Source of the DNA: an uncultured Clostridia bacterium
GTDB lineage: Bacteria > Bacillota > Clostridia > Christensenellales > CAG-138
Direction: 5' to 3'
Assembly: GCA_946183765.1 (NCBI GenBank)
Contig: CAMHDC010000004.1
Span: 1-19,287 of the forward strand
DNA: 19,287 nucleotides
The translations under genes were made by a program, and so were the position numbers. Below, in pieces: positions 1-6,534 of the stretch. Within the stretch, counting starts at the first letter, position 1, and each line of letters starts with the position of its first letter. The notes under the pieces were generated by a model, which worked only from the letters and a program-made list of their open reading frames with translations, had not been told where the DNA came from and made no database searches.

Positions 1-319
1 TGGCGATATCCCGATCCTTGGGCGGGATGTCGTTGACCAGCTTGCCGTCGATCAAGAGCTCGCCGTCAGTGATCTCCTCGAGGCCGGCCACCATGCGCAA
101 CGTGGTGGACTTGCCGCAGCCGGAGGGGCCCACCAGCACGATGAATTCCTTGTCGGCGATGTCCAGGCTGAACTGCTGGACGGCGACGACGCCTTCGTCG
201 GTGATCTGGAGATTGACTTTCTTCTTCTCCGGTTCGTCGGCCTTCTTCCTGGACTTCTTCTGTTCGCCGCTGATGTAGGGATAGACCTTCTTGATGTTCT
301 TGAGTTGTACGGTTGCCAT
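1..319 (-). CDS. ABC transporter ATP-binding protein, UgpC/MsmX type (N-terminal part, cut by window edge)
   Basis: The first 106 residues are visible; the rest lies outside the window. The Walker A motif GPSGCGKST (residues 64-72) and the following TLRMVAGLEE and DGKLVNDIPPKDRDIA are the usual start of the MalK/UgpC/MsmX family, the cytoplasmic ATPases that energise sugar ABC importers and often serve several permease/binding-protein sets. Between VYP (residue 14) and QQFSLDI (residue 48) sits a Lys/Glu-rich insertion of about 30 residues that a compact MalK lacks. The start at 319 is supported by GGAG about 9 bases upstream. It lies 188 bp downstream of the repeat lipoprotein on the same strand, with no clear promoter or terminator between. 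It may power the binding protein at 10928 and permease at 18705; this is inferred. Confidence 0.93.
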   Translation of the reverse strand, partial: MATVQLKNIKKVYPYISGEQKKSRKKADEPEKKKVNLQITDEGVVAVQQFSLDIADKEFIVLVGPSGCGKSTTLRMVAGLEEITDGELLIDGKLVNDIPPKDRDIA

Positions 320-507
320 ACGATTTGCTCCGGACGCCCTGCCTCCGCAATAGACGTCCTCGCGGCTTACAGGCCGCTTTACGACAGGTCTCCACGCTGC
401 CGCAGCCCGAGCAGGGCTGTTTCCTCCTTTTCTTTTAGGGGGAGCGCCTATGGATGTGGAGTAGACGCCCCCGCCATAAAATGTGTCGGAATAGTGCCTG
501 GAAATCG

Positions 508-1362
508 TCAGTTGTTCACTCTTTCGAGCGTGTAATCGGCAGCGGTGCCGTTGCCCAGATCGATATTGACGATCAGCTTCACGTCGGTGGCGGAAGTAGC
601 TTTGATCTCGGCAGTACCCTTCTCCAGGGTGATGGTGGGAATACCCTGGCCCTCGTAGGTGCCCCGGGTCAGCTCTGTGTCGTTGCCGCAGATCACGATG
701 GTGCCGTCATCGAACATCTTGGCCACCAGCTTGACCTTGCCGCTGAAGGCTTCGCCCTCGTACTGGGCGACCACGGCGGGCTCGGCGGCTGCGGGAGCCG
801 CGGCTTCGGCGGTCACTTCGACCTTGGCGAGCTCATAATCGCTCTCCTGGCCGTTGCCGAGGTCGACCGTGTAGATTAGCTTCACATCGGTGGCGGAAGT
901 GGCTTTGATCTGGGCAGTGCCCTTGTCCAGGGTGATGGTGGGCAGGCCCTGGCCCTCGTAGGTGCCCTTGGAGAACTCATTGTCGTTGGCGTAGATGACG
1001 ATGGTCTTGTCATCAAACATCTTGGCTACCAGCTTGACCTTGCCGCTGAAGGCTTCGCCCTCGTACTGAGCGATCGCGGCAGGCGCGGCGGCAGGGGCTT
1101 CGGCGGTCACTTCGACCTTAACAAGCTCATAATCGCTCTCCTGACCGTTGCCGAGGTCGGCGGTGAAGATCAGCTTCACGTCGGTGGCGGAGGTGGCCTT
1201 GATCTTGGCGGTACCCTTGTCCAGGGTGATGGTGGGGAGGCCGGCGCCTTCATAGGTGCCCTTGGAGAGTTCCTTATCGTTGCCGTAGATCACGATGGTG
1301 CCGTCGTCGAACATCTTGGCCACCAGCTTGACCTTGCCGCTGAAGGCTTCACCCTCATACTG
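508..1362 (-). repeat. Three tandem in-frame repeats inside the lipoprotein gene
   Basis: In gene order the units are 1362-1069 (294 bp), 1068-766 (303 bp) and 765-508 (258 bp, truncated by the stop codon). Identity is visible at the DNA level, with long shared runs around GCCTTCAGCGG and the segment encoding ATSATDVKLI. Units 1 and 2 end in Ala/Pro/Glu-rich spacers of slightly different length, which accounts for the period change. The arrangement indicates recent internal duplication and could vary in copy number. Confidence 0.95.
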
Positions 1363-2280
1363 GGCCTTGACAGCGGCGGCAACCTCGGAGCCGTTCTCGT
1401 TGAACTTCACGAAATCGATCTTCACATCGCCCTTCTGGTACACGGCGGTGTAGGTGTCGGGGTCCACGGTGACGGTGGCGCCGTCAGCCAGGGTGAAGAC
1501 GTTGCCCTCGATCTTCTGATAGGGTTCGTCCACCAGCTCATCGCCGGTCGCCATATCCACGTAGCCGTTGTGGTACAGTTCCAGCGTCAGCTCCTGCTGT
1601 TTCCAGCCCTCGGCGGCGTTCTTTTCGGAAACTTCAGCCACCATGAACTTGTAGAGGAGGTTCCGGATCTCATCGGCCTCGGTGAACTTTTCGTTAGGCT
1701 TGTGGGTCAGGGAACGGCTGTAATCATCGAAGGCCACGTGATGGAGCATCTCGCCGGCCAACGCCACATACTCCTTGCCGAGACCGTCGTTGATGGCGTC
1801 GATGGGTGTGGGATTGCCGTCGATCTTCACGGAAGCGGGCTCCTGACGGACTTCATAGGGCGTGCCGTCCTCATGCATGAACTTCACGGCCTTCTCGGAC
1901 TTCAGCACGTCAAAGGGCATATCCTCCTGCTTGAGAACGCCGTCCGCCTTGGCATCGTAATACTCGACGGCCATATCCACGATCTCATACTTCCCAAAGA
2001 ATCCCTGGGTGCCCATGAGGCCGCGGGCGTAGAAGGTACCATCCTCCTTCAGCTTCACCAAGGTATAATGGGTGGCGTCGCTGGAGCAGATCCAAACACC
2101 GTCCGTATATGCGGGCTCTTCGGCGGCGGGGACTTCAGTAGCCTTCGGCTCCTCGGCCTTGGGGGCTTCGGTGGACTTCGCGGGCTCCTCAGTCTTGGGG
2201 GCCTCGGCGGCGGGCTTGGCGCATGCGACGGCGCCGATCAGCATGGCAGCCACGAGCAACAGTGCAAGATATTTTTTCAT
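508..2280 (-). CDS. Lipoprotein with three near-identical C-terminal repeats, function unknown
   Basis: 590 residues. A signal peptide ends in a lipobox (IGAVAC, Cys20), so the protein should be lipid-anchored outside the membrane. Residues 21-57 are a low-complexity Ala/Glu/Pro/Lys linker that probably spans the wall. Residues about 58-300 form a beta-rich region I cannot assign to a family. Residues 307-590 hold three direct repeats starting QYEGEAFSGKVKLVAKMFDD at 307, 405 and 506 (periods 98 and 101 residues); the first two are roughly 89% identical and the third diverges and stops early. A GGAGGG ribosome site sits 6 bases before the ATG. Its promoter (2334-2395) carries the tandem boxes shared across the locus, linking it to the sugar genes. 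A surface ligand-binding or adhesive role is possible but not shown. Confidence 0.85.
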   Translation of the reverse strand: MKKYLALLLVAAMLIGAVACAKPAAEAPKTEEPAKSTEAPKAEEPKATEVPAAEEPAYTDGVWICSSDATHYTLVKLKEDGTFYARGLMGTQGFFGKYEIVDMAVEYYDAKADGVLKQEDMPFDVLKSEKAVKFMHEDGTPYEVRQEPASVKIDGNPTPIDAINDGLGKEYVALAGEMLHHVAFDDYSRSLTHKPNEKFTEADEIRNLLYKFMVAEVSEKNAAEGWKQQELTLELYHNGYVDMATGDELVDEPYQKIEGNVFTLADGATVTVDPDTYTAVYQKGDVKIDFVKFNENGSEVAAAVKAQYEGEAFSGKVKLVAKMFDDGTIVIYGNDKELSKGTYEGAGLPTITLDKGTAKIKATSATDVKLIFTADLGNGQESDYELVKVEVTAEAPAAAPAAIAQYEGEAFSGKVKLVAKMFDDKTIVIYANDNEFSKGTYEGQGLPTITLDKGTAQIKATSATDVKLIYTVDLGNGQESDYELAKVEVTAEAAAPAAAEPAVVAQYEGEAFSGKVKLVAKMFDDGTIVICGNDTELTRGTYEGQGIPTITLEKGTAEIKATSATDVKLIVNIDLGNGTAADYTLERVNN

Positions 2281-2333
2281 GGGTTCCCTCCTGAGTGTTT
2301 TTGATATAAAGGAAGCATCCTTCCATATTTCGT

Positions 2334-2395
2334 ATTCTACTTGCTTTCTTTGCCCAATGAAGTCTGACAGTTTGCTTATCTGTCAGACAGTTCGC
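2334..2395 (-). promoter_or_regulatory. Promoter of the repeat lipoprotein with tandem AraC-type boxes
   Basis: On the minus strand the distal box GCGAACTGTCTGAC (2395-2382) and proximal box GCAAACTGTCAGAC (2375-2362) are 20 bp apart. The -10 TAGAAT (2339-2334) starts 36 bp after the proximal box begins; the -35 region (CTTCAT) is poor. The predicted leader is about 47 nt. The distal box and part of the proximal one overlap the last codons and stop of the MFS gene. Confidence 0.7.
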
Positions 2396-3779
2396 TTTCT
2401 TTTGCGCCTTTTTTTGACGACTTTCCGATACAAAATACGGCAAGCAAGAATAGGATGCCGCACATCGCGCTGATCCAGGCGAAGGAACGATCCACTCCTG
2501 CGATCGGATCGTCATCGGTCCTGACGCTCAGAAGGGAAACGAACAGCGCCGTTCCCATAGCCCCGGCAACGGTCCGTAGACTGGTCAGCAATGCAGTGCC
2601 ATCCCCTGTAAGGGCAGGATCGATGCCCTTCATGCCCCAGGTGACAAGCGTCATCAACAGCATTCCGATGCCAAGCGCACGCAGGGCGAACAGCAGCGCG
2701 ATGGCAAGAACGGATGTGTGATCGGACAGGAAACACAGCCCGATGTTTCCGAACAGCAAGGCGCCTGTTCCAATGAGCGCAAGGGAACGGACCCCAAAAC
2801 GGTCATACAGTTTTCCGGCGATCATGGTGCAGACGGCGGTGATGAGCGAGCCGGGCATGGTGACGAGCCCTGAAACGGTGGCAGACAGCCCGCGATAGGA
2901 CTGGATATATAACGGGACAAGCACAGACCCCGAAAGCATGGCGGCATACAGGAGCATGGAAGCGAGGAGCGAGGCGCGATAGTCTCGATTTCGCAGCACC
3001 GAAAGGTGCAGAAAAGGCTCCTGTAAAGTCGTTTGTCTGCGGACAAACCATGCGAGCAGAACGAGCCCTGCTGCTATGGCGCCAAGCACAGGCAGGGAAA
3101 GGAACACACTCCGACCGATGTTTCCTAGGCCATACACGATTCCGACGTAGCCAAGGCCGCACAGGACCAGGGATATAGCGTCGAACTTCGCCGGGGAAAC
3201 CGGGGTCACATTGCGCACCAGACCCAGCCCTGCTGTCCAGATCGCCGCCGCAAGCACGAGGGACCCAAGAAAGATCATCCGCCAACCCGAGAGATCGATG
3301 ACGATGCCGGCCAGCGTAGGCGCAAGGATCGGCACGGTGCAGGTTGCCAGGCCGTATATGCCCATGAGGGAACCGCGCCGATCAGCCGGGAAAACGGTCA
3401 GCAGGATTACCTGCGTGAGATTCATCAGGATTCCGCAGCCGATGGCCTGCAAAATGCGTCCGAACAGCAGTAGCCCGAACGAAGGAGCATAGGCCGACAT
3501 GGCCAGTCCTATCGTAAACACGCCGAAGAAGGCCAGAAACAAAGGCCGGGAGGACACGCGTCGAATGAGAAACGGCGTAACAAGAACGCTGATCCCCATC
3601 ACCAGGGAATAGGCTCCCGTGAGCCATTGCGCATGTGAGGGAGAAACGGACAACTCCTCCATGATGGGAGAAATAGCTGTATTCAGCGCCGTCTGCAGCG
3701 CAGAACTCAGCATGCTGCCGGACAGCAGGATGAGGAAAAGGATATTCCTGGTTCGCACAGATACGTTCTTCTGGTTCAT
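2376..3779 (-). CDS. MFS transporter, DHA2 (EmrB/QacA-like) drug:proton antiporter type
   Basis: 467 residues, almost wholly hydrophobic, with the length and helix density of the 14-helix DHA2 group of the major facilitator superfamily. The conserved stretch IYGLATCTVPILAPTLAG (about residues 140-157) matches the antiporter motif C region of exporters, and GWRMIFL follows as in EmrB/QacA proteins. It should export small amphipathic or aromatic compounds using the proton gradient; the substrate cannot be read from sequence. Start choice: GGAGG lies 4 bases before the ATG. It is divergent from the MATE exporter at 4025, and each has its own tandem-box promoter in the 245-bp gap, so both pumps appear to be induced by the same signal as the glycosidases. 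Confidence 0.9.
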   Translation of the reverse strand: MNQKNVSVRTRNILFLILLSGSMLSSALQTALNTAISPIMEELSVSPSHAQWLTGAYSLVMGISVLVTPFLIRRVSSRPLFLAFFGVFTIGLAMSAYAPSFGLLLFGRILQAIGCGILMNLTQVILLTVFPADRRGSLMGIYGLATCTVPILAPTLAGIVIDLSGWRMIFLGSLVLAAAIWTAGLGLVRNVTPVSPAKFDAISLVLCGLGYVGIVYGLGNIGRSVFLSLPVLGAIAAGLVLLAWFVRRQTTLQEPFLHLSVLRNRDYRASLLASMLLYAAMLSGSVLVPLYIQSYRGLSATVSGLVTMPGSLITAVCTMIAGKLYDRFGVRSLALIGTGALLFGNIGLCFLSDHTSVLAIALLFALRALGIGMLLMTLVTWGMKGIDPALTGDGTALLTSLRTVAGAMGTALFVSLLSVRTDDDPIAGVDRSFAWISAMCGILFLLAVFCIGKSSKKGAKESELSDR

Positions 3780-3806
3780 ATATCCTCCGGACGGTTCGCT
3801 ACCAAA

Positions 3807-3868
3807 AGTATATCGGAACCCATGGGCAACGCCTATGTGACAATTTGCTTTTTTGTCCGTTGATTTGC
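3807..3868 (-). promoter_or_regulatory. Promoter of the MFS exporter with tandem AraC-type boxes
   Basis: Minus strand: distal GCAAATCAACGGAC (3868-3855) and proximal GCAAATTGTCACAT (3848-3835), spaced 20 bp. The -10 TATACT (3812-3807) starts 36 bp from the proximal box, with a weak -35 (TAGGCG). Predicted leader is about 21 nt. This is one of the two clearest copies because both boxes have a perfect GCAAAT core. Confidence 0.8.
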
Positions 3869-3948
3869 ACGACCTGTGACCGGTGAGGATCGGTCTTTAA
3901 ACCCGCTACCGTTTGGCGTTGAACGGCATAGGTACACTAATATATAGA

Positions 3949-4009
3949 AAGAATGGCCGTATCCAAAAGCAAATGACCGGATGCAGCAGGGGATGCCGCC
4001 TACTATAAT
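3949..4009 (+). promoter_or_regulatory. Promoter of the MATE exporter with tandem AraC-type boxes
   Basis: Proximal box GCAAATGACCGGAT (3969-3982); the degenerate distal box AAGAATGGCCGTAT (3949-3962) is 20 bp upstream and keeps the second half of the motif. A perfect -10 TATAAT lies at 4004-4009, 35 bp from the proximal box start. The -35 (ATGCAG) is poor. The transcript would start near 4016, giving a very short leader. Confidence 0.72.
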
Positions 4010-4024
4010 GAATTCAGAGGCAGA

Positions 4025-5410
4025 ATGATCATGAAGACAGGCAGGACAATCAAAAAGACCGTATTTGAAACGGATCGACCGTGGAGACTGCTGCTCAAGC
4101 TCAGCGTTCCCTCGGTGCTGACCACCCTCATCATGCTCCTTTATAATATGGCTGACGTGTTCTTCGTGGGACAGCTGAACGATCGGATGCAGGTGGCCGC
4201 CGTGTCCCTGTGCTCCCCGATCTTTTCTCTGGTGTCCGCCGTCGGCATGCTGTTCGGGAACGGAGGCTGCATTCGCTGCGCCACATTGCTGGGCGAACAA
4301 AAGCGGGAACAGATCAGGGCGGTATCCGCCTTCTGCTTCTGGGGCGTCATCGCTACGGGCGTTCTTCTATCCGCAGGGCTTCATCTGCTGCTACCCCAGG
4401 TGCTTTCTCTCCTGGGCGCGTCGGAAAACACCCTGGCTCCAGCGAGATCCTATCTTTCCGTCATGGTCTCAGGGATCCCGCTGATGCTGTTCTGCCAATC
4501 CATGTCCGCGCTTTTGCGGGCGGACGGGGAGGTCCGTGCCCCCCTATACGGGAACATGATCGGTTCCGTTTCCAATATCTTTCTGGACCCGTTTTTCATC
4601 CTTGTCCTCGGCAGAGGCGTCCGTGGGGCGGCGGAGGCGACGGTGATCGCAAATATGCTCAACGCCGCCTGGCTGGTGGGCCTTTTATATAGGAAACGCG
4701 GCTTGTTCTCAGTTTCTCCCCGGGATATTCGCTTCACATGGGATCTGACGGCTGCTGCTCTGCTCCTGGGGCTGCCCATGATGGTCAACACGCTGCTGAC
4801 CAGCTTTTCAGGCGTCATCAACAATCGGTTTTTGACACAGTACGGAGACTTGTTCCTGGCCGCCAACGGGGTGTCCTCCAAGCTCAGGATGGTGGTCTCC
4901 CTGCTGATCATGGGGATCTGCATGGGCATCCAGCCGGCCATTTCCTATTATTATGGGGCAAAGGACAGGGATCGGATGCGGCATATCCTGCGGGTCACGC
5001 TCCTTTCCACCACCGTCATTGGGATCGCGCTGTCCGTTGTCGGAGGGCTGTTTCGAGAACCCTTGATGTCCCTGTTTTTGAACGACGAGGAGGTGATCCG
5101 TTACGGCAGCGTCATGGTGCTGTGCTCCTTGGTCGGGGGACCGTTCCAGGGCCTCTTGCAGCTTTCCATCTCCTATCTGCAGGGGACGGGCAGCGTTTCC
5201 GCCGCCACGGGTTTTTCCCTGTTCCGTCAGATCGTCCACATCCTTCTGCTCGTCGGGATGAACGCCCTGTTCGGATTCATGGGCCTTGCGTTCTCCTCCT
5301 CAGTTACGACGATCCTTTGCGCGGTCGCGGGTGTGTTGCTGTGCAGTTGGCAGGCAAAAAAACGATGGGATGCGGCGAATCAGCATACAGGAAAACAAAT
5401 CGCGGGATGA
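4025..5410 (+). CDS. MATE family efflux transporter
   Basis: 461 residues, about 12 predicted membrane helices. The pattern is that of the DinF/NorM-type multi-antimicrobial extrusion family: PWRLLLKLSVPSVLTTLIMLLYN near the start, the MADVFFVGQL segment, and a second half that repeats the layout (LLLGLPMMVNTLL, IMGICMGIQPAISYYYGAK). Such proteins export organic, often cationic compounds by Na+ or H+ antiport. Start 4025 has GAGG only 4 bases upstream; ATG 4031 in the same frame has better spacing and suits the predicted transcript start near 4016, so the first two residues are uncertain. It is divergent from the MFS pump, and its 3' end contains the control boxes of the next gene. Confidence 0.92.
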   Translation: MIMKTGRTIKKTVFETDRPWRLLLKLSVPSVLTTLIMLLYNMADVFFVGQLNDRMQVAAVSLCSPIFSLVSAVGMLFGNGGCIRCATLLGEQKREQIRAVSAFCFWGVIATGVLLSAGLHLLLPQVLSLLGASENTLAPARSYLSVMVSGIPLMLFCQSMSALLRADGEVRAPLYGNMIGSVSNIFLDPFFILVLGRGVRGAAEATVIANMLNAAWLVGLLYRKRGLFSVSPRDIRFTWDLTAAALLLGLPMMVNTLLTSFSGVINNRFLTQYGDLFLAANGVSSKLRMVVSLLIMGICMGIQPAISYYYGAKDRDRMRHILRVTLLSTTVIGIALSVVGGLFREPLMSLFLNDEEVIRYGSVMVLCSLVGGPFQGLLQLSISYLQGTGSVSAATGFSLFRQIVHILLLVGMNALFGFMGLAFSSSVTTILCAVAGVLLCSWQAKKRWDAANQHTGKQIAG

Positions 5411-5436
5411 CATTTAACAACCTATCGAGGTATAAT
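5375..5436 (+). promoter_or_regulatory. Promoter of D-2-hydroxyacid dehydrogenase 1 with tandem AraC-type boxes
   Basis: Distal GCGAATCAGCATAC (5375-5388) and proximal ACAAATCGCGGGAT (5395-5408), spaced 20 bp, both lie in the last codons of the MATE gene. The perfect -10 TATAAT (5431-5436) starts 36 bp after the proximal box; ATGACA (5407-5412) could serve as -35 with an 18-bp spacer. The predicted leader is about 25 nt, which sets the dehydrogenase start at 5468 and excludes upstream in-frame starts. Confidence 0.65.
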
Positions 5437-5467
5437 GCGAGTATCAAGTTTAGGATGGAGGTTTCCA

Positions 5468-6415
5468 ATGAAGATAGCCATCATGGAATCCCTGGGGATC
5501 AGCGCCGAGGAAATGGCGGCGCGGAAGCTTCCCTTTGAAAAGGAAGGCCACAGCTTCGTCGAATATGAGAAAAAAACCGATGTTCCTGCGCTGATCGAGG
5601 AAGCGAAGGACGCGGACGTGATGATCCTGGCCAACATGCCCATGCCCGCTGAGGTGCTGCGCGCCTGTGACGAGCTCAAATACATCGACATTGCCTTTAC
5701 CGGCGTGGATCATGTGGCCATGGACGTGGTCCGGGAGAAGGGGATCACCGCCTCCAACGCCTCCGGGTATTCCAACGAATCCGTTGCCGAGCTGGGCGTC
5801 GGGCTGGCGATCTCGCTGCTTAGGAACGTACCCAAGGTGGACGAGCGCTGCCGTGCCCTGGGCACGAAGGCCGGATTGGTGGGGAACGAGCTTCGGGGTA
5901 AGACCGTGGGCATCATCGGCCTCGGCAAGATCGGCTCCCGCAGCGCGGAACTGTTCCACGCTTTCGGATGCCGCATCCTCGCTTCCAGCCGTTCGGTCCA
6001 TGCCGACGCGCCTGCCTATATCGAGCAGGTGACGAAGGAAGCTCTGCTGGAGCGTTCCGACGTCGTGGTGCTCCATTGTCCCCTGAACGCTTCCACCCGC
6101 GGCATGATCGATCGGGAGGCCATCGCCCGGATGAAGCCCACTGCGGTGCTCATCAACCTGGCCCGGGGTCCGGTGGTGAAATCTCAGGACCTGGCGGATG
6201 CGCTGAACACCGGCGTCATCGCCGGCGCGGCCCTGGACGTGTTCGACAAGGAGCCGCCCCTGGACGCTTCCGAGCCCCTGCTGGCGGCGAAGAATACCAT
6301 CCTCACGCCCCATATCGCCTTCGCCACCCAAGAATCCATGACCTTGCGGGCCGAGATCGTGTTCGACAATCTCCGGCATTGGCTGGACGGCGATCCCATC
6401 AATCTTGTGAAATAA
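5468..6415 (+). CDS. D-2-hydroxyacid dehydrogenase, NAD(P)-dependent (copy 1)
   Basis: 315 residues. This cytoplasmic enzyme family interconverts 2-oxoacids and D-2-hydroxyacids with NAD(P)H. The Rossmann fingerprint GLGKIG is at residues 151-156, and the catalytic trio is complete: Arg233 in INLARGPVV, Glu262 in DVFDKEPP (29 residues after the Arg, as in D-lactate dehydrogenase) and His282 in TPHIAFAT. The start at 5468 has GGAGG 6 bases upstream and follows the promoter. The physiological acid is not evident; relatives act on phosphoglycerate, glyoxylate, hydroxypyruvate, lactate or sugar-derived acids. It ends before a strong UUCG terminator and faces the GH2 gene. Shared promoter boxes suggest induction with the glycosidases. 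Confidence 0.9.
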   Translation: MKIAIMESLGISAEEMAARKLPFEKEGHSFVEYEKKTDVPALIEEAKDADVMILANMPMPAEVLRACDELKYIDIAFTGVDHVAMDVVREKGITASNASGYSNESVAELGVGLAISLLRNVPKVDERCRALGTKAGLVGNELRGKTVGIIGLGKIGSRSAELFHAFGCRILASSRSVHADAPAYIEQVTKEALLERSDVVVLHCPLNASTRGMIDREAIARMKPTAVLINLARGPVVKSQDLADALNTGVIAGAALDVFDKEPPLDASEPLLAAKNTILTPHIAFATQESMTLRAEIVFDNLRHWLDGDPINLVK

Positions 6416-6461
6416 GCTTTCTATCACTCTTTTTTTATGCACGGTTCCTCCTTTGCAAAGG

Positions 6462-6486
6462 CCGCTCCCTTCGGGGAGCGGTTTTT
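6462..6486 (+). terminator. Intrinsic terminator after dehydrogenase 1
   Basis: Perfect 8-bp stem CCGCTCCC / GGGAGCGG with a TTCG tetraloop, followed by TTTTT. It ends the + strand transcript that includes the dehydrogenase. Confidence 0.93.
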
Positions 6487-6492
6487 GCGTAC

Positions 6493-6516
6493 AAAAAAGC
6501 CGTCCCGAAGGGCGGC
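6493..6516 (-). terminator. Intrinsic terminator after the GH2 gene
   Basis: On the minus strand GCCGCCC-TTCG-GGACGGC (one C/A mismatch) is followed by TTTTTT. It lies 19 bases past the GH2 stop and next to the opposing terminator, so the two convergent transcripts are insulated. Confidence 0.88.
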
Positions 6517-6534
6517 AGGAAGCATACGTTGTTG

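Noticed and set aside
322..328. GCAAAT on the minus strand just before the ABC ATPase start.
   Set aside because: It lies within the ribosome binding site spacing, has no partner 20 bp upstream and would place the -10 inside the gene.
362..377. Short hairpin GCGGC-TTACAG-GCCGC between the lipoprotein and the ATPase genes.
   Set aside because: The 5-bp stem has no U tract for the minus-strand transcript; not enough to call a terminator or attenuator.
2362..2388. Perfect 9-bp inverted repeat (GTCTGACAG / CTGTCAGAC) at the end of the MFS gene, looking like a terminator.
   Set aside because: No T tract follows on either strand in the needed place, and both arms are explained by the two regulatory boxes of the lipoprotein promoter.
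4649..4654. GCAAAT inside the MATE coding region.
   Set aside because: It stands alone within codons and no promoter or gene start lies downstream; taken as background.
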